Source: Porticoccaceae bacterium LTM1
Lineage (GTDB): Bacteria > Pseudomonadota > Gammaproteobacteria > Pseudomonadales > Porticoccaceae
Reading direction: 5' to 3'
NCBI GenBank assembly: GCA_030252795.1
Contig: CP127080.1
Coordinates: 1,066,501-1,130,500, forward strand
DNA length: 64,000 nucleotides
Shown here: in pieces, positions 36,242-46,408 of the stretch
How the letters are laid out: the number at the start of each line of letters is the position of its first letter
How positions within the stretch are numbered: position 1 is the first letter of the stretch
Made by a program: the position numbers and the translations under genes
Notes under the pieces: model-generated
Database searches by the model: none
What the model was told of the DNA's origin: nothing
The model's input: the letters and a program-made list of their open reading frames with translations, nothing else

Positions 36242-37045
36242 TTACTTCACATGCCCCAAATGCTTGCCAACCACTTTCAGGGTCGGCTTCAGCAGACGTG
36301 GGCTGGCAGCAACCACGTGGCCGCTTTCCATGTAGTTCTCACCGCCCTGGAAGTCACACACAAGGCCACCGGCTTCTTTGATCAGCAGCACGCCTGCGGC
36401 GATGTCCCAAGGCTTCAGGTGCATTTCCCAGAAGCAATCAAAGCGACCGGCTGCGAGGTAGGCGAGGTCCAGTGAGGCAACACCGATGCGACGAATGCCG
36501 GAAGAATTTTTAGCCATATCGTGCATGCAGGCCAGGTAGTTGCTCATCTCGCTGAATGACGGATCGCTGAACGGAATGCCGGTGGCGATCAGGGCGCCGG
36601 CCATTTCGGTGCGACCGGTAACGCGAATGCGACGGCCATTCAGTTGTGCGCCGCGGCCGCGGCTGGCAGTGAATTCTTCGTTTTTGAACGGATCGTAAAC
36701 CACGGCGTGCTCAAGGCGACCATTAATGGTACAGGCGATTGAAACCGCACAGTGGGGAATGCCGCGAATGAAGTTGGTGGTGCCGTCGAGTGGATCGATA
36801 ATCCAGACAGTATTGCTATCGGGATTGCCAGTCTCTCCGCTCTCCTCGCTGATAAAGCGATGATCCGGATAGGCTTTGCGAAGATGGAACAGAATCTCGC
36901 GCTCGGCGGCCTGGTCAATTTCGGTAACAAAGTCGTTATGACCTTTCTGGTCGACTTTTACTTTGTCCAGCTGTTCAGTGGCGCGCACGATGAGCTCGCC
37001 AGCCTTGCGCGCTGCGCGCAGGGCAATATTAACCGTGGGTTCCAT
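36242..37045 (-). CDS. suhB: Inositol-1-monophosphatase / Nus complex factor SuhB
   Basis: A 267-residue member of the inositol monophosphatase family with the metal-binding motifs FISEESGE, WIIDPLDGTTNFIRGIPH and, near the C-terminus, WDIAAGVLLIKEAGG. It removes phosphate from inositol-1-phosphate. In E. coli it also joins the Nus antitermination complex on rRNA transcription. It is divergent from trmJ, as in Pseudomonas. Confidence 0.95.
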   Translation of the reverse strand: MEPTVNIALRAARKAGELIVRATEQLDKVKVDQKGHNDFVTEIDQAAEREILFHLRKAYPDHRFISEESGETGNPDSNTVWIIDPLDGTTNFIRGIPHCAVSIACTINGRLEHAVVYDPFKNEEFTASRGRGAQLNGRRIRVTGRTEMAGALIATGIPFSDPSFSEMSNYLACMHDMAKNSSGIRRIGVASLDLAYLAAGRFDCFWEMHLKPWDIAAGVLLIKEAGGLVCDFQGGENYMESGHVVAASPRLLKPTLKVVGKHLGHVK

Positions 37046-37229
37046 GGGTATCCCGTAGATAGCAATGTTAAAGAAGAAAAAGAGCGTGGAACGCTTTGGG
37101 GTAAGTCCCCGGTTCCTGAGGCGCGCGATTCTAGCAAAATCGATACCGATGCTCCAGCTTTTCTACGGAGTATGTTATCTGGGGGTGGTGAGTGGTAGAA
37201 TCCGCGCGTTTTTTGATTCGAGCAGCCCG

Positions 37230-38003
37230 ATGACCGATATCCTCAAGAAAATCCGTGTAGTGTTAGTTAACACCACCCACCCCGGAAATATCGGCGGTGT
37301 GGCCCGTGCCATGAAGAACATGGGCCTGGAGAAGCTCTACCTGGTTGACCCCAAAGAGTACCCATCGCCGCGTGCATTGCAACGGGCTGCCCACGCCCTG
37401 GATGTGCTCGATAATGCAGTGATTGTTGATACTCTTGAAGAGGCTGTTGCTGGATGTGGCATGGTGGTGGGAACCAGTGCCCGTTCCCGTGGTATTCCCT
37501 GGCCGATGCTCAACCCGCGCGAGTGTGGCCGACAAGCTGCAAGTGAAGCAAGCGTGCACGAAGTGGCACTGGTTTTTGGTCGTGAAGATCGCGGACTGAC
37601 CAATGAAGAGCTGCAGCGATGTACCTATCACGTTCATATCCCGACTAACCCTGATTACAGTTCCCTCAATTTGGCGGCAGCGGTGCAGGTGTTGACCTAC
37701 GAAGCTCGTATGGCGGCGCTGGAAGCAGAAGAGGGTGGTCTGCCGGACCTGAATGATTGGGATATTCCTCCCGCCAAGCACGACGCTTTGGAGCGCTATT
37801 ACGAGCATCTGGAGCAGGCATTGGTGGATATTGATTTTCACAATCGCGATAACCCGCGCCAGACCATGGCCAGGTTGCGTCGATTGTTTGGGCGTATTCG
37901 TCTCGACGAGATGGAGTTGGCGATTTTGCGCGGTATGTTGACGTCGATTCAGCGGGCAGCAAGGCAACTGAATGACCTGATTGACCAGAAAGGTGATAAG
38001 TAA
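37230..38003 (+). CDS. trmJ: tRNA (cytidine/uridine-2'-O-)-methyltransferase TrmJ
   Basis: A 257-residue SPOUT-family enzyme that methylates the 2'-OH of residue 32 in the anticodon loop of several tRNAs. It begins MTDILKKIRVVLVNTTHPGN. Its motifs are NTTHPGNIGGVARAMKNMG, ALVFGREDRGLTNEEL and the knot segment IPTNPDYSSLNLAAAVQV. ATG 37230 matches the family N-terminus; the frame is open further upstream but that extension has no family resemblance. In Pseudomonas cysE often lies between trmJ and iscR; here iscR follows directly. Confidence 0.95.
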   Translation: MTDILKKIRVVLVNTTHPGNIGGVARAMKNMGLEKLYLVDPKEYPSPRALQRAAHALDVLDNAVIVDTLEEAVAGCGMVVGTSARSRGIPWPMLNPRECGRQAASEASVHEVALVFGREDRGLTNEELQRCTYHVHIPTNPDYSSLNLAAAVQVLTYEARMAALEAEEGGLPDLNDWDIPPAKHDALERYYEHLEQALVDIDFHNRDNPRQTMARLRRLFGRIRLDEMELAILRGMLTSIQRAARQLNDLIDQKGDK

Positions 38004-38044
38004 TTCTAGGTTGATGGTTAATTCCTACTGTTTCAGTGTGTTAT

Positions 38045-38078
38045 TTACTTGACTAAAAAGGTAGGTTTTTTCCATAAT
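38045..38078 (+). promoter_or_regulatory. iscR promoter with overlapping IscR type 1 site
   Basis: TTGACT (38049-38054) and CATAAT (38073-38078), 18 bases apart, form a sigma-70 promoter. The sequence TTACTTGACTA at 38045-38055 and its imperfect partner to 38069 match one half of the type 1 IscR consensus (ATASYYGACT...) almost perfectly. The -35 box lies within the site, which fits repression by [2Fe-2S]-IscR. Confidence 0.7.
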
Positions 38079-38108
38079 GGAGGTCTGTTCAAAAAGAGTT
38101 GCGATGCC

Positions 38109-38600
38109 ATGCGTTTGACAACCCGAGGAAGATACGCCGTAACCGCCATGCTTGACTTGGCGCTCCACGGCCAGGAAGGACCGATCAGTCTGGCGGACAT
38201 TTCCCGCCGGCAGGGTATTTCGCTGTCCTATCTGGAGCAGCTGTTTGCCAAGCTGCGTCAGAATGGCCTGGTGTGCAGTGTGCGCGGACCAGGTGGCGGA
38301 TACCGATTGAGTCGTCCGGACTCGGAGATCGACGTTGCGGTAATTATTGATGCCGTAAATGAATCAGTTGATGCCACCAACTGTTCCGGTGGCGGCAATT
38401 GCCAAGAAGGCGAGATCTGTCTTACCCACAATTTGTGGCAGGATCTCAGTGACCAGATTTACCAGTTTCTCAGTGGCATCAGCTTGGCCGACCTGACTTC
38501 CAGAGCTGAGGTGCAGACTATCTGTCAGCGCCAGGATCAGGAAGCGGCCAAAATTTCGCCTGAAGGCGACCGAATCCCTGCTACTGAAGCATCAGCATAA
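38109..38600 (+). CDS. iscR: Fe-S cluster-sensing regulator IscR
   Basis: A 163-residue Rrf2-family regulator beginning [20 protein letters not shown]. The winged helix-turn-helix is followed by C92, C98 and C104 with His107 ([16 protein letters not shown]), the ligands of the [2Fe-2S] cluster, at the same positions as in E. coli IscR. It represses the isc operon when cluster supply is adequate. I chose the ATG at 38109; the frame is open upstream to a TTG in the promoter, which cannot be the start. It is first of eight collinear isc genes. Confidence 0.96.
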   Translation: MRLTTRGRYAVTAMLDLALHGQEGPISLADISRRQGISLSYLEQLFAKLRQNGLVCSVRGPGGGYRLSRPDSEIDVAVIIDAVNESVDATNCSGGGNCQEGEICLTHNLWQDLSDQIYQFLSGISLADLTSRAEVQTICQRQDQEAAKISPEGDRIPATEASA

Positions 38601-38619
38601 GATGTGGAGTGATGAGTTG

Positions 38620-39834
38620 ATGAAATTACCTATTTACTTTGACAATGCCGCCACCACCCCGGTGGATCCGCGTGTTGCCGCCAAAATGGCCGAGTGCTTG
38701 ACCACTGAGGGTGTGTACGGCAACCCGGCTTCCCGTTCCCACGCTTTTGGCTGGCAGGCGGAAGAGCTGGTTGAAGATGCTCGTCGTCAGGTTGCTGACC
38801 TGATCAATGCCGATCCGCGCGAGATTGTCTGGACTTCCGGTGCTACCGAATCCGACAACTTGGCCATCAAGGGGTGTGCCCAGTTCAACCAGAGACGCGG
38901 CAAGCACATCATTACTTCGAAAATTGAGCACAAAGCGGTTCTGGACACCTGCCGTCAGCTGGAGCGTGAAGGCTATGAGGTGACTTACCTGGAGCCAAAC
39001 GCCGAAGGCATTATCGAGCCGCAGGTTGTTGCCGATGCGATCCGTGAAGACACCACTGTTGTGTCACTGATGCATGTAAATAACGAAGTGGGTTCTGTTA
39101 ACGATATCGCTGCTATCGGCGAAATCTGCCGTGAGCGCAAAGTCTTTTTCCATGTGGATGCGGCCCAGAGTGCTGGCAAGCTGCCGATCGATATGGAGAC
39201 CATGAAGGTCGACATGATGTCGTTCTCTGCACACAAGATTTACGGCCCGAAAGGCATGGGTGCACTGTATGTTCGCCGCAAGCCTCGTGTTCGTATCGAA
39301 GCACAAATGCACGGCGGTGGTCACGAGCGCGGCATGCGTTCCGGTACCCTGGCAACCCACCAGATTGTTGGCATGGGTGAAGCCTTCCGAATCGCCAAAG
39401 AAGAGATGGCCGAAGAAGTAATTCGTATCAATGCGCTGAGAGATCGCCTTTGGAATGGTCTAAAGGATATCGAAGAGGTGCATTTGAACGGTTCTGCCGA
39501 GCACCATGTTCCCGGTATTTTGAACGTGAGTTTTAACTATGTTGAGGGTGAGTCGCTGATTATGGCGCTCAAGGATCTGGCAATTTCGTCTGGTTCTGCC
39601 TGTACCTCTGCCAGTCTTGAACCTTCCTACGTGCTGCGTGCACTGGGTCTGAATGATGAGTTGGCACACAGTTCACTGCGCTTCAGCATCGGTCGTTTTA
39701 CCACCGAGGAAGAAGTGGATTATGCCATCAGTAAAGTGGGTGACGCAGTGTCGAAACTGCGTGAACTTTCCCCGCTTTGGGATATGTATAAAGACGGCGT
39801 CGACCTCAATCAGGTCGTGTGGACCGCACACTAA
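38620..39834 (+). CDS. iscS: Cysteine desulfurase IscS
   Basis: A 404-residue PLP enzyme that takes sulfur from cysteine for Fe-S clusters and tRNA thiolation. It begins [20 protein letters not shown]. The PLP lysine is in [12 protein letters not shown], and the persulfide-forming Cys is in [18 protein letters not shown] ten bases upstream supports ATG 38620 rather than the earlier in-frame ATG at 38602. It lies 19 bp after iscR. Confidence 0.97.
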   Translation: MKLPIYFDNAATTPVDPRVAAKMAECLTTEGVYGNPASRSHAFGWQAEELVEDARRQVADLINADPREIVWTSGATESDNLAIKGCAQFNQRRGKHIITSKIEHKAVLDTCRQLEREGYEVTYLEPNAEGIIEPQVVADAIREDTTVVSLMHVNNEVGSVNDIAAIGEICRERKVFFHVDAAQSAGKLPIDMETMKVDMMSFSAHKIYGPKGMGALYVRRKPRVRIEAQMHGGGHERGMRSGTLATHQIVGMGEAFRIAKEEMAEEVIRINALRDRLWNGLKDIEEVHLNGSAEHHVPGILNVSFNYVEGESLIMALKDLAISSGSACTSASLEPSYVLRALGLNDELAHSSLRFSIGRFTTEEEVDYAISKVGDAVSKLRELSPLWDMYKDGVDLNQVVWTAH

Positions 39835-39877
39835 TCAGTAATGATGTTGAACGAAATCGGCATCGGGAGAATTTGAA

Positions 39878-40270
39878 ATGGCATACAGCGAAAAAGTTCT
39901 GGATCACTACGAAAACCCGCGCAACGTCGGCAAGATGGATGAAAAATCTTCCAATGTTGGCACAGGCATGGTGGGTGCGCCTGCTTGTGGTGACGTAATG
40001 CGTCTGCAAATTCAGGTGAACGAAGATGGGGTTATCGAAGACGCCAAATTCAAAACCTACGGTTGCGGTTCTGCTATTGCTTCCAGCTCCCTGCTCACCG
40101 AGTGGGTGAAGGGCAAGACCCTTGAAGAGGCCGGTGCAATTAAAAACACCGAACTGGCCGAAGAGTTGGCCCTGCCACCAGTAAAAATTCACTGCTCGGT
40201 ACTGGCGGAAGACGCCATTAAGGCAGCGATTAAAGATGTGCGCAGCAAGCGTGGCGAAAGCGCCGAGTAA
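39878..40270 (+). CDS. iscU: Fe-S cluster scaffold IscU
   Basis: A 130-residue scaffold on which [2Fe-2S] clusters are assembled. The conserved cysteines are C37 in GAPACGD (with Asp39), C63 in TYGCGSAIA and C106 in KIHCSVLAEDA. LPPVKIHC is the motif recognised by HscA. It sits between iscS and iscA as usual. Confidence 0.97.
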   Translation: MAYSEKVLDHYENPRNVGKMDEKSSNVGTGMVGAPACGDVMRLQIQVNEDGVIEDAKFKTYGCGSAIASSSLLTEWVKGKTLEEAGAIKNTELAEELALPPVKIHCSVLAEDAIKAAIKDVRSKRGESAE

Positions 40271-40291
40271 AACTAAGGAGTTGTGAATACA

Positions 40292-40615
40292 ATGGCAATT
40301 ACGATGACCCCGGCCGCTGAAGAACATGTGCGTCGTCACCTGGAAAAGCGCGGCAAGGGACTCGGTATTCGATTGGGCGTTCGCACTTCCGGCTGTTCCG
40401 GTCTCTCCTATGTGTTGGAGTTTGTTGACGAAGCCGACAGTGCCGATGCCGTAATCGAAGGAGACGGTGTAAAACTGTTTATCGATCCTAAAAGTTTTGC
40501 CTACCTGGACGGCACCGAACTGGATTTCGTCAAAGAGGGGTTGAACGAAGGCTTCAAGTTTAATAATCCCAACGTCAAGGATGAGTGTGGTTGTGGAGAG
40601 TCATTCCACGTTTAA
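40292..40615 (+). CDS. iscA: A-type Fe-S carrier protein IscA
   Basis: A 107-residue carrier beginning [20 protein letters not shown]. The three ligands are Cys in [10 protein letters not shown] and the CGCGESF pair near the C-terminus. The AAGGAG ribosome binding site is 11 bases before ATG 40292; an earlier in-frame GTG at 40283 is only two bases away from it. Confidence 0.96.
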   Translation: MAITMTPAAEEHVRRHLEKRGKGLGIRLGVRTSGCSGLSYVLEFVDEADSADAVIEGDGVKLFIDPKSFAYLDGTELDFVKEGLNEGFKFNNPNVKDECGCGESFHV

Positions 40616-40716
40616 CCATACATCGTTTTGAATACAAGAGAGGTGGATTGGCTAAGGCAAAATCCACCTTTGTTTTATCTGGCGAAGTCCGCAACTTGAA
40701 CCACTTGGAAATTCAC

Positions 40717-41247
40717 GTGGAATTTACCAATAACTACTTTGAAATATTCGGTATTCCGGAAACATTTTCACCGGATTTGGCGGCACTGTCGGATCGTTAC
40801 CGCGAATTGCAGAAAGAGTTTCACCCTGACCGATTTGCCGGCAAAGCCGAGCGGGACAGGCTGCTCGCCGTACAGTGGGCGGCTACTATAAATCAGGCAT
40901 TTGATACCCTGAAATCACCGTTAAAACGAGCTCAATACTTGTTGTCGTTAAAAGATGTCGACAGCAGTGGTGAAAAAACTGTCAGTAATGATCCGGTATT
41001 TTTGATGGAGCAGATGGAGTTGCGCGAGGCGTTGGCTGAAGTGCGTGAACAGTCTGACCCATTTGCTGCGCTGGATGGTTTGCGGGATCGCGCCCAGGGT
41101 GATTATCGACAGCAACAGGATGATTTTTCACAGCAATTTCAGCAGGAAAATTATTCCGATGCTGAGGCTACCGTGGCGAAAATGCAGTTTCTGGTGAAAT
41201 TCCTGGCTGAAGTGGAATTGCTGGAAGAGCAGCTGGACGACGAATAG
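40717..41247 (+). CDS. hscB: Fe-S biogenesis co-chaperone HscB
   Basis: A 176-residue J-protein that brings IscU to HscA. It has an N-terminal J domain with the HPD motif in [10 protein letters not shown], then a three-helix IscU-binding domain. The start is GTG 40717 with GGAA six bases upstream, giving [17 protein letters not shown], the family N-terminus. The frame is open for 40 codons upstream but that part does not match HscB. Confidence 0.93.
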   Translation: MEFTNNYFEIFGIPETFSPDLAALSDRYRELQKEFHPDRFAGKAERDRLLAVQWAATINQAFDTLKSPLKRAQYLLSLKDVDSSGEKTVSNDPVFLMEQMELREALAEVREQSDPFAALDGLRDRAQGDYRQQQDDFSQQFQQENYSDAEATVAKMQFLVKFLAEVELLEEQLDDE

Positions 41248-41281
41248 AACAACTGAACGATTTAAAGAAAGGCAGAGTACA

Positions 41282-43135
41282 TTGAGTTTATTGCAGATAT
41301 CAGAACCGGGCTGCTCCCCAGAACCTCATCAGCGTCGTCATGCGGTAGGTATTGATCTGGGGACCACCAACTCGCTGGTGGCAACCGTCCGCAGCGGCAG
41401 TGCCGAAACATTGCCCGACGAGCAGGGGCGCCATATTCTGCCTTCTGCAGTTCGTTACAGTGCAGACGATGTATCTGTTGGTTGGGATGCGCGCACCAAT
41501 GCCGCTGCTGATTCGCTGAATACCCTGTTGTCTGTAAAGCGTTTTATGGGGCGCGGTGCGAGTGATATTAAGCGCTTCGGTACCGAGTTGCCTTACGAAT
41601 TTGCCGAGCAGGAAGGCATGGTTCGTTTTATTACCGCGGCGGGGAAAATCAGTCCGGTCCAGGCTTCTGCAGAAATTTTAAAAGAGTTGGCCGCTCGCTC
41701 TGAAGCTTCTCTTGATGCGCCCTTGGATGGTGCTGTTATTACCGTTCCTGCCTATTTTGACGACGCCCAGCGTCAAGCCACCAAAGACGCAGCGACGCTT
41801 GCCGGTATTAAGGTATTGCGCCTGTTGAATGAGCCAACTGCAGCCGCTGTGGCGTACGGTTTGGATCAAGGTGATGAGGGCGTTATTGCGGTTTACGATC
41901 TCGGTGGCGGCACCTTTGATATTTCCATTTTGCGCCTGTCTCGCGGGGTGTTTGAAGTGCTCGCCACGGGCGGTGACTCTGCATTGGGTGGCGATGATTT
42001 TGACCACGCACTGGCCGAGTGGATTCGCCAGCAGGCTGGCCTTCCGGAAAGTCTTTCTCCCGCTCAACAGCGTGAGCTTCTGGATGCAGCGCAGGCGGCA
42101 AAAGAAAATCTGTCCGATGCTGACTCCACTGAAATTTCCGTAACCGGTTGGCAGGGCGCTGTTACCCGTGAGTATTTCGAGCAATTAATTGAGCCACTGA
42201 TTCAGCGCACCCTTCGTGCCTGTCGCAAATCGCTGCGCGATGCCGGTATCGATGCATCCGATGTTATCAACGTGGTTATGGTTGGTGGCTCCACGCGTGT
42301 GCCGCGAGTGCGCGAAAAAGTCGCCGAGCTGTTTGGCAAAGAGCCGCTTACCAACATCGATCCCGATCGGGTGGTGGCGATTGGTGCTGCACTTCAGGCA
42401 GACGTGTTGGTGGGCAATAAGCCCGATGATGAAATGCTGCTGCTGGACGTGATTCCACTCTCGTTGGGGCTTGAAACCATGGGTGGCCTGATGGAAAAAA
42501 TTATCCATCGCAATACCACCATTCCAGTGGCCAAGGCGCAGGAATTTACTACTTACAAGGATGGCCAGACTGCTATGGCCATTCATGTGTTACAGGGTGA
42601 GCGTGAACTGGTTTCCGACAACCGTTCGCTGGCGCGTTTTGAATTGCGCAATATGCCGCCGATGGTGGCTGGTGCTGCGCAGATTCGAGTCACCTTTCAG
42701 GTGGACGCGGATGGTCTGTTGAGTGTGACAGCGAAAGAGCTGTCCAGCGGAGTTGAGGCTCATGTTGAAGTGAAGCCGTCCTACGGCTTGTCCGACAATG
42801 AAGTTGCCAGCATGTTGCAGGACTCTTTTGAGCACGCTAAAGACGATATGAAAGCCAGGGCTTTACGCGAGCAGCAGGTGGAGGCCGGTCGGTTGATTGA
42901 AGACCTGAATGCTGCACTGGCGCAGGATGGTGAAACGCTACTGTCTGAACAAGAGTATCATTGCCTGCAGAAGTCGCTGGATGAGCTGGCTGGTATCGCG
43001 AAGGGCGATGACTATCGTGCCATCGCACGGCAAATAGAGGCGGTGTCCAGAGGCAGTGAGGAGTTTGCCGCCCGTCGCATGGACAACAGCATTAAAAAGG
43101 CACTTGCCGGTCAAAAACTGGATGACCTTGGCTAG
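41282..43135 (+). CDS. hscA: Fe-S biogenesis Hsp70 chaperone HscA
   Basis: A 617-residue Hsp70 that releases clusters from IscU. The nucleotide-binding domain has [29 protein letters not shown] and [15 protein letters not shown] substrate-binding domain follows. The start is TTG 41282: the first residues [18 protein letters not shown] match the HscA N-terminus, and AAAGG lies upstream. This non-ATG start is easily missed. Confidence 0.96.
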   Translation: MSLLQISEPGCSPEPHQRRHAVGIDLGTTNSLVATVRSGSAETLPDEQGRHILPSAVRYSADDVSVGWDARTNAAADSLNTLLSVKRFMGRGASDIKRFGTELPYEFAEQEGMVRFITAAGKISPVQASAEILKELAARSEASLDAPLDGAVITVPAYFDDAQRQATKDAATLAGIKVLRLLNEPTAAAVAYGLDQGDEGVIAVYDLGGGTFDISILRLSRGVFEVLATGGDSALGGDDFDHALAEWIRQQAGLPESLSPAQQRELLDAAQAAKENLSDADSTEISVTGWQGAVTREYFEQLIEPLIQRTLRACRKSLRDAGIDASDVINVVMVGGSTRVPRVREKVAELFGKEPLTNIDPDRVVAIGAALQADVLVGNKPDDEMLLLDVIPLSLGLETMGGLMEKIIHRNTTIPVAKAQEFTTYKDGQTAMAIHVLQGERELVSDNRSLARFELRNMPPMVAGAAQIRVTFQVDADGLLSVTAKELSSGVEAHVEVKPSYGLSDNEVASMLQDSFEHAKDDMKARALREQQVEAGRLIEDLNAALAQDGETLLSEQEYHCLQKSLDELAGIAKGDDYRAIARQIEAVSRGSEEFAARRMDNSIKKALAGQKLDDLG

Positions 43136-43156
43136 CCGAGTGTTATTGGAGAGAAA

Positions 43157-43495
43157 ATGCCCAAGATTGTATTTATGCCTCACGAGACCATTTGTCCGGA
43201 AGGCAAAGTGATTGAAGTTGAATCAGGTGTCAGTGTCTGCGATGCGGCCCTGCAAAATGGTATTCACATCGAGCATGCCTGCGAAAAATCCTGTGCCTGC
43301 ACTACCTGCCATGTTTGGGTGCGGGAAGGTTTTGAGTCGCTGGAAGAGGCCGATGAACTTGAAGAGGATTACCTGGATAAGGCCTGGGGTGTAGATCCCG
43401 ATTCCAGACTGAGCTGTCAGGCGCTGGTCGCCGATGAAGATCTCGTGATAGAAATACCCAAATACACTATAAATATGGTGTCTGAAAATCACTAA
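43157..43495 (+). CDS. fdx: [2Fe-2S] ferredoxin of the isc operon
   Basis: A 112-residue adrenodoxin-type ferredoxin that supplies electrons for cluster assembly. The four ligands are in HACEKSCACTTCHVWV and DSRLSCQALV. It lies 21 bp after hscA. Confidence 0.96.
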   Translation: MPKIVFMPHETICPEGKVIEVESGVSVCDAALQNGIHIEHACEKSCACTTCHVWVREGFESLEEADELEEDYLDKAWGVDPDSRLSCQALVADEDLVIEIPKYTINMVSENH

Positions 43496-43546
43496 TAACC
43501 ACTGTCGAGAATAGCGCCAGCGGTGATTACACAGCGGAGCAGTCAG

Positions 43547-43741
43547 ATGAAGTGGAGCGATATTCAGGATATAGCCATCGAGTTGGCGGATACGCATACC
43601 GATGTGGATCCGCGCTACGTGAATTTTGTAGACCTGCGCGACTGGATTCTGGCGCTGGATGAATTCGACGATGATCCCGGTCATTGCGGGGAGAAAATAC
43701 TCGAGGCTATTCAGGCTGCCTGGATCGAGGAAATGGATTAA
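43547..43741 (+). CDS. iscX: Fe-S assembly protein IscX
   Basis: A 64-residue acidic protein beginning MKWSDIQDIAIELADTHTDV. It binds IscS and modulates its activity. GGAG seven bases upstream supports ATG 43547. It ends the isc operon. Confidence 0.95.
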   Translation: MKWSDIQDIAIELADTHTDVDPRYVNFVDLRDWILALDEFDDDPGHCGEKILEAIQAAWIEEMD

Positions 43742-43859
43742 CCCTTTGCGACCCTTGGAATAAGGCGCTATCGGGGTTGTGACAAATGCAGTAAACTGCT
43801 GCTAGAATGAGAAGTGAGTCACAATAACAAAGCAATCATAAAAAGAGATTGGGGAAGCC

Positions 43860-45761
43860 ATGAGCTCTAAGTCGGAGCTTCATAGAATCTTGATGGAGAG
43901 TTCTCCATACGGTCTCCTATTCTTTGCGTACGGCACCTGTATTGAATCCAACCCCAAAGCGGAAAGACTCCTAAACTGCGAACGCAACCAGCTTCTCGGT
44001 ACCTGTCTCGACGAAATCTCCGGCGATGAATCAACCCAATTACTTGGACTGAAGCTGCAAATCAAGCGAGCTTTAAAAGAGGATAAGCAACGCCTTATCT
44101 GGAGCTGCAGCAGTGAAGATGCCGAAAATCAAAAAATTGAACTTTGCGTAAAACCGATTGATGGTTCCACCTCGGAATGCCTCATTACACTGATGGAGGT
44201 GGCGGCGGACTCAGTTGGTAGCAAGCCTGTTTTTGCTGAAGAATCAAATCCAAAGCCGACGCAGGAAGCGCTGGAAGTTCCAGAAAGCGAACCGATTGAA
44301 TTCCTGGAGTCTGTAGCCTCGGAGGAACAGGAAAACTTACAAGAGAGTTTGTCGGAAGAGAGCATACCAACACTTGAGGAGATCGTTCTGCCGCCTCAAT
44401 CGGTTGCCACTTCCCGCGAAGTAACCACCAAGAGCAATCAGCTGGATGAAAACTTCTTTGATCCGCTGACCCAGCTTCCCAATCGCCAATATCTCAAGCA
44501 GGTGCTGGATCGCTATCTGGCTGGTACTGATCGCTCGGAGCAGATTGGTGCGTTGCTCAAAATTGATCTGGATGAGTTCAAGGATATAAATGATTCCTGG
44601 GGCCACAATGCCGGCGATCAGGTAATCAAGCGTATTGCTGCGGTGCTGTCTGACCTGATACTGCCGGATGATATCCTGGTTCGAATGAATGGCGATGAAT
44701 ATGTGCTGTTCAAGCCAGGCGGTTTGGTAAAAGGCCCGGATCAATTGTCACAAACTGCCTGGCAGGCCCAGCAGGTGGCAGAGCAGATCTGTGAAGCGGT
44801 GGCGACGCCGATTTTTATTGATGGTCATGAGTTGGTGCTCACCGCCAGTGTTGGCATTGCACTGTTGTCTGATGATGAGTTATCTGCCGAGCGTGCGCTT
44901 CAGTTTGCTGATACCGCCATGTATGAGGCAAAACGTCAGGGTCGCAATACGGTAGCGTTCTTTGATCACAGCATTACCGAAAAAGCCAAGCGTCAGGTAG
45001 GGCTCAATATTCGTCTGCGCAAGGCGATTGATAACCAGGAGTTTGCGCTCTATATCCAGCCTCAAGTGGATGTAAATTCCGGGCGAGTAATCGGTGGTGA
45101 AGTCTTGCTTCGCTGGCTCAATCCTGAGCGCAGTCACAATATGCCTTCGGAATTTATTCCGGTACTGGAGGCCTCCGGCCTGATTGTCCAGGTAGGGCAC
45201 TGGGTCATTCGCACTGCTTGCGAATACCTGCGCAGTTTTATAGATCAGGGGCTGTGGCAGGAAGGTATGCGTCTGGCGATAAATATCAGCCCAAGGCAAT
45301 TCCGGGATCCCCAATTGCTGGAAGTGGTCCAGCACAGTATCTCCAGTTACAACATTGATCCACGGTACCTGAACTTCGAAATCACCGAAAACCTGCTTAT
45401 CGACGATGTCGATCAAGTGATCGAAAAGATGAACGCTATCAAGTCGCTGGGTGCCTGCTTCTCTATTGATGACTTTGGTATTGGCTACTCTTCAATGATC
45501 TATCTGAAGCGACTGCCATTTGATCACCTGAAGATCGATCGAGTATTCATTCGCAATATTCCCTTTGACCCGGAAAGCTATGGGGTTGTAGAGGCGATCA
45601 TGGCGGTATCCCGCCAGTACGGCCTGCATGTCGTGGCGGAAGGGGTGGAGGATGTGGATGCCCTTACTTTACTGAGCAAGGTGGGTTGTGACAGCTATCA
45701 GGGTGCGTATTACAGCATGCCTGTTCCCGTGGATCGCTTCCGGGAGCTGCTGGTGGCCTGA
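43860..45761 (+). CDS. PAS-GGDEF-EAL protein, probable c-di-GMP phosphodiesterase
   Basis: A 633-residue cytoplasmic protein. A PAS-like N-terminus (about 1-110) is followed by an acidic linker of about 90 residues rich in Glu and Ser. A GGDEF domain comes next whose motif is degenerate (NGDEY at 277-281), then an EAL domain. The EAL signature is E414-V-L, with catalytic residues in NISPRQF, FEITENLL, DDFGIGYSS, LKIDRVF and VAEGVEDV. It is therefore probably an active phosphodiesterase with a non-catalytic GGDEF domain. It lies between iscX and ndk, where related genomes have nothing. Confidence 0.92.
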   Translation: MSSKSELHRILMESSPYGLLFFAYGTCIESNPKAERLLNCERNQLLGTCLDEISGDESTQLLGLKLQIKRALKEDKQRLIWSCSSEDAENQKIELCVKPIDGSTSECLITLMEVAADSVGSKPVFAEESNPKPTQEALEVPESEPIEFLESVASEEQENLQESLSEESIPTLEEIVLPPQSVATSREVTTKSNQLDENFFDPLTQLPNRQYLKQVLDRYLAGTDRSEQIGALLKIDLDEFKDINDSWGHNAGDQVIKRIAAVLSDLILPDDILVRMNGDEYVLFKPGGLVKGPDQLSQTAWQAQQVAEQICEAVATPIFIDGHELVLTASVGIALLSDDELSAERALQFADTAMYEAKRQGRNTVAFFDHSITEKAKRQVGLNIRLRKAIDNQEFALYIQPQVDVNSGRVIGGEVLLRWLNPERSHNMPSEFIPVLEASGLIVQVGHWVIRTACEYLRSFIDQGLWQEGMRLAINISPRQFRDPQLLEVVQHSISSYNIDPRYLNFEITENLLIDDVDQVIEKMNAIKSLGACFSIDDFGIGYSSMIYLKRLPFDHLKIDRVFIRNIPFDPESYGVVEAIMAVSRQYGLHVVAEGVEDVDALTLLSKVGCDSYQGAYYSMPVPVDRFRELLVA

Positions 45762-45959
45762 TTCGGCCTGAAAAGGCCTCCTGTAGCGAAATTTCAGTCA
45801 GTGTCGATAGGTCCTGAGCTATTTTGACCAGAATCCTTCTCGTGCTACCAAGCTTTTCTTGTAAGTATCTGTTGTCAAGAGTAAAATTCGCCACCGATTT
45901 TGAATGGGGCTGATTTGGCCTCGAATGTGGTTGTTAATTTATTTTGGAGATATGGTCCC

Positions 45960-46385
45960 ATGGCAGTCGAACGCACCCTGTCTATCGTCAAGCCTGATGC
46001 AGTAGCCAAAAACGTTATTGGTGAAATCGATGCTCGCTTTGAAAAAGCCGGCTTGAAAATTGTTGCTATGAAAATGGTTCGTCTGACTGACGAGACCGCT
46101 GGTGGTTTCTACGCCGAGCACAAAGAGCGTCCTTTCTTCCCGGCTCTGGTTGAATTCATGACTTCTGGCCCGGTAGTTGTACAGGTTCTGGAAGGTGAGA
46201 ACGCTATCGCTATGAACCGCGAGTTGATGGGTGCTACTAACCCGAAAGAAGCTGCTGCTGGCACCATCCGCGCTGACTTCGCTGAAACCATCGACGCCAA
46301 CGCTGTACACGGCTCTGACTCTGCCGAGTCTGCTGCTCGCGAAATTGCTTACTTCTTTAACGCTGACGAAATCTGTGAGCGCTAA
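45960..46385 (+). CDS. ndk: Nucleoside-diphosphate kinase
   Basis: A 141-residue enzyme that passes phosphate from NTPs to NDPs through the active-site His in NAVHGSDS. It has the family N-terminus [22 protein letters not shown] lies 11 bases before ATG 45960; the frame opens earlier without family similarity. It precedes rlmN by 23 bp, probably in one operon. Confidence 0.97.
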   Translation: MAVERTLSIVKPDAVAKNVIGEIDARFEKAGLKIVAMKMVRLTDETAGGFYAEHKERPFFPALVEFMTSGPVVVQVLEGENAIAMNRELMGATNPKEAAAGTIRADFAETIDANAVHGSDSAESAAREIAYFFNADEICER

Positions 46386-46408
46386 GGCCTAACGGCCAGG
46401 ATAATGGT

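Noticed and set aside
37065-37229. N-terminal extension of trmJ
   Set aside because: The frame is open, but TrmJ homologues begin at the later ATG and the extension has no similarity.
40585-40716. N-terminal extension of hscB overlapping iscA
   Set aside because: HscB begins at the J domain; the extension overlaps iscA and the GTG at 40717 has a ribosome binding site.
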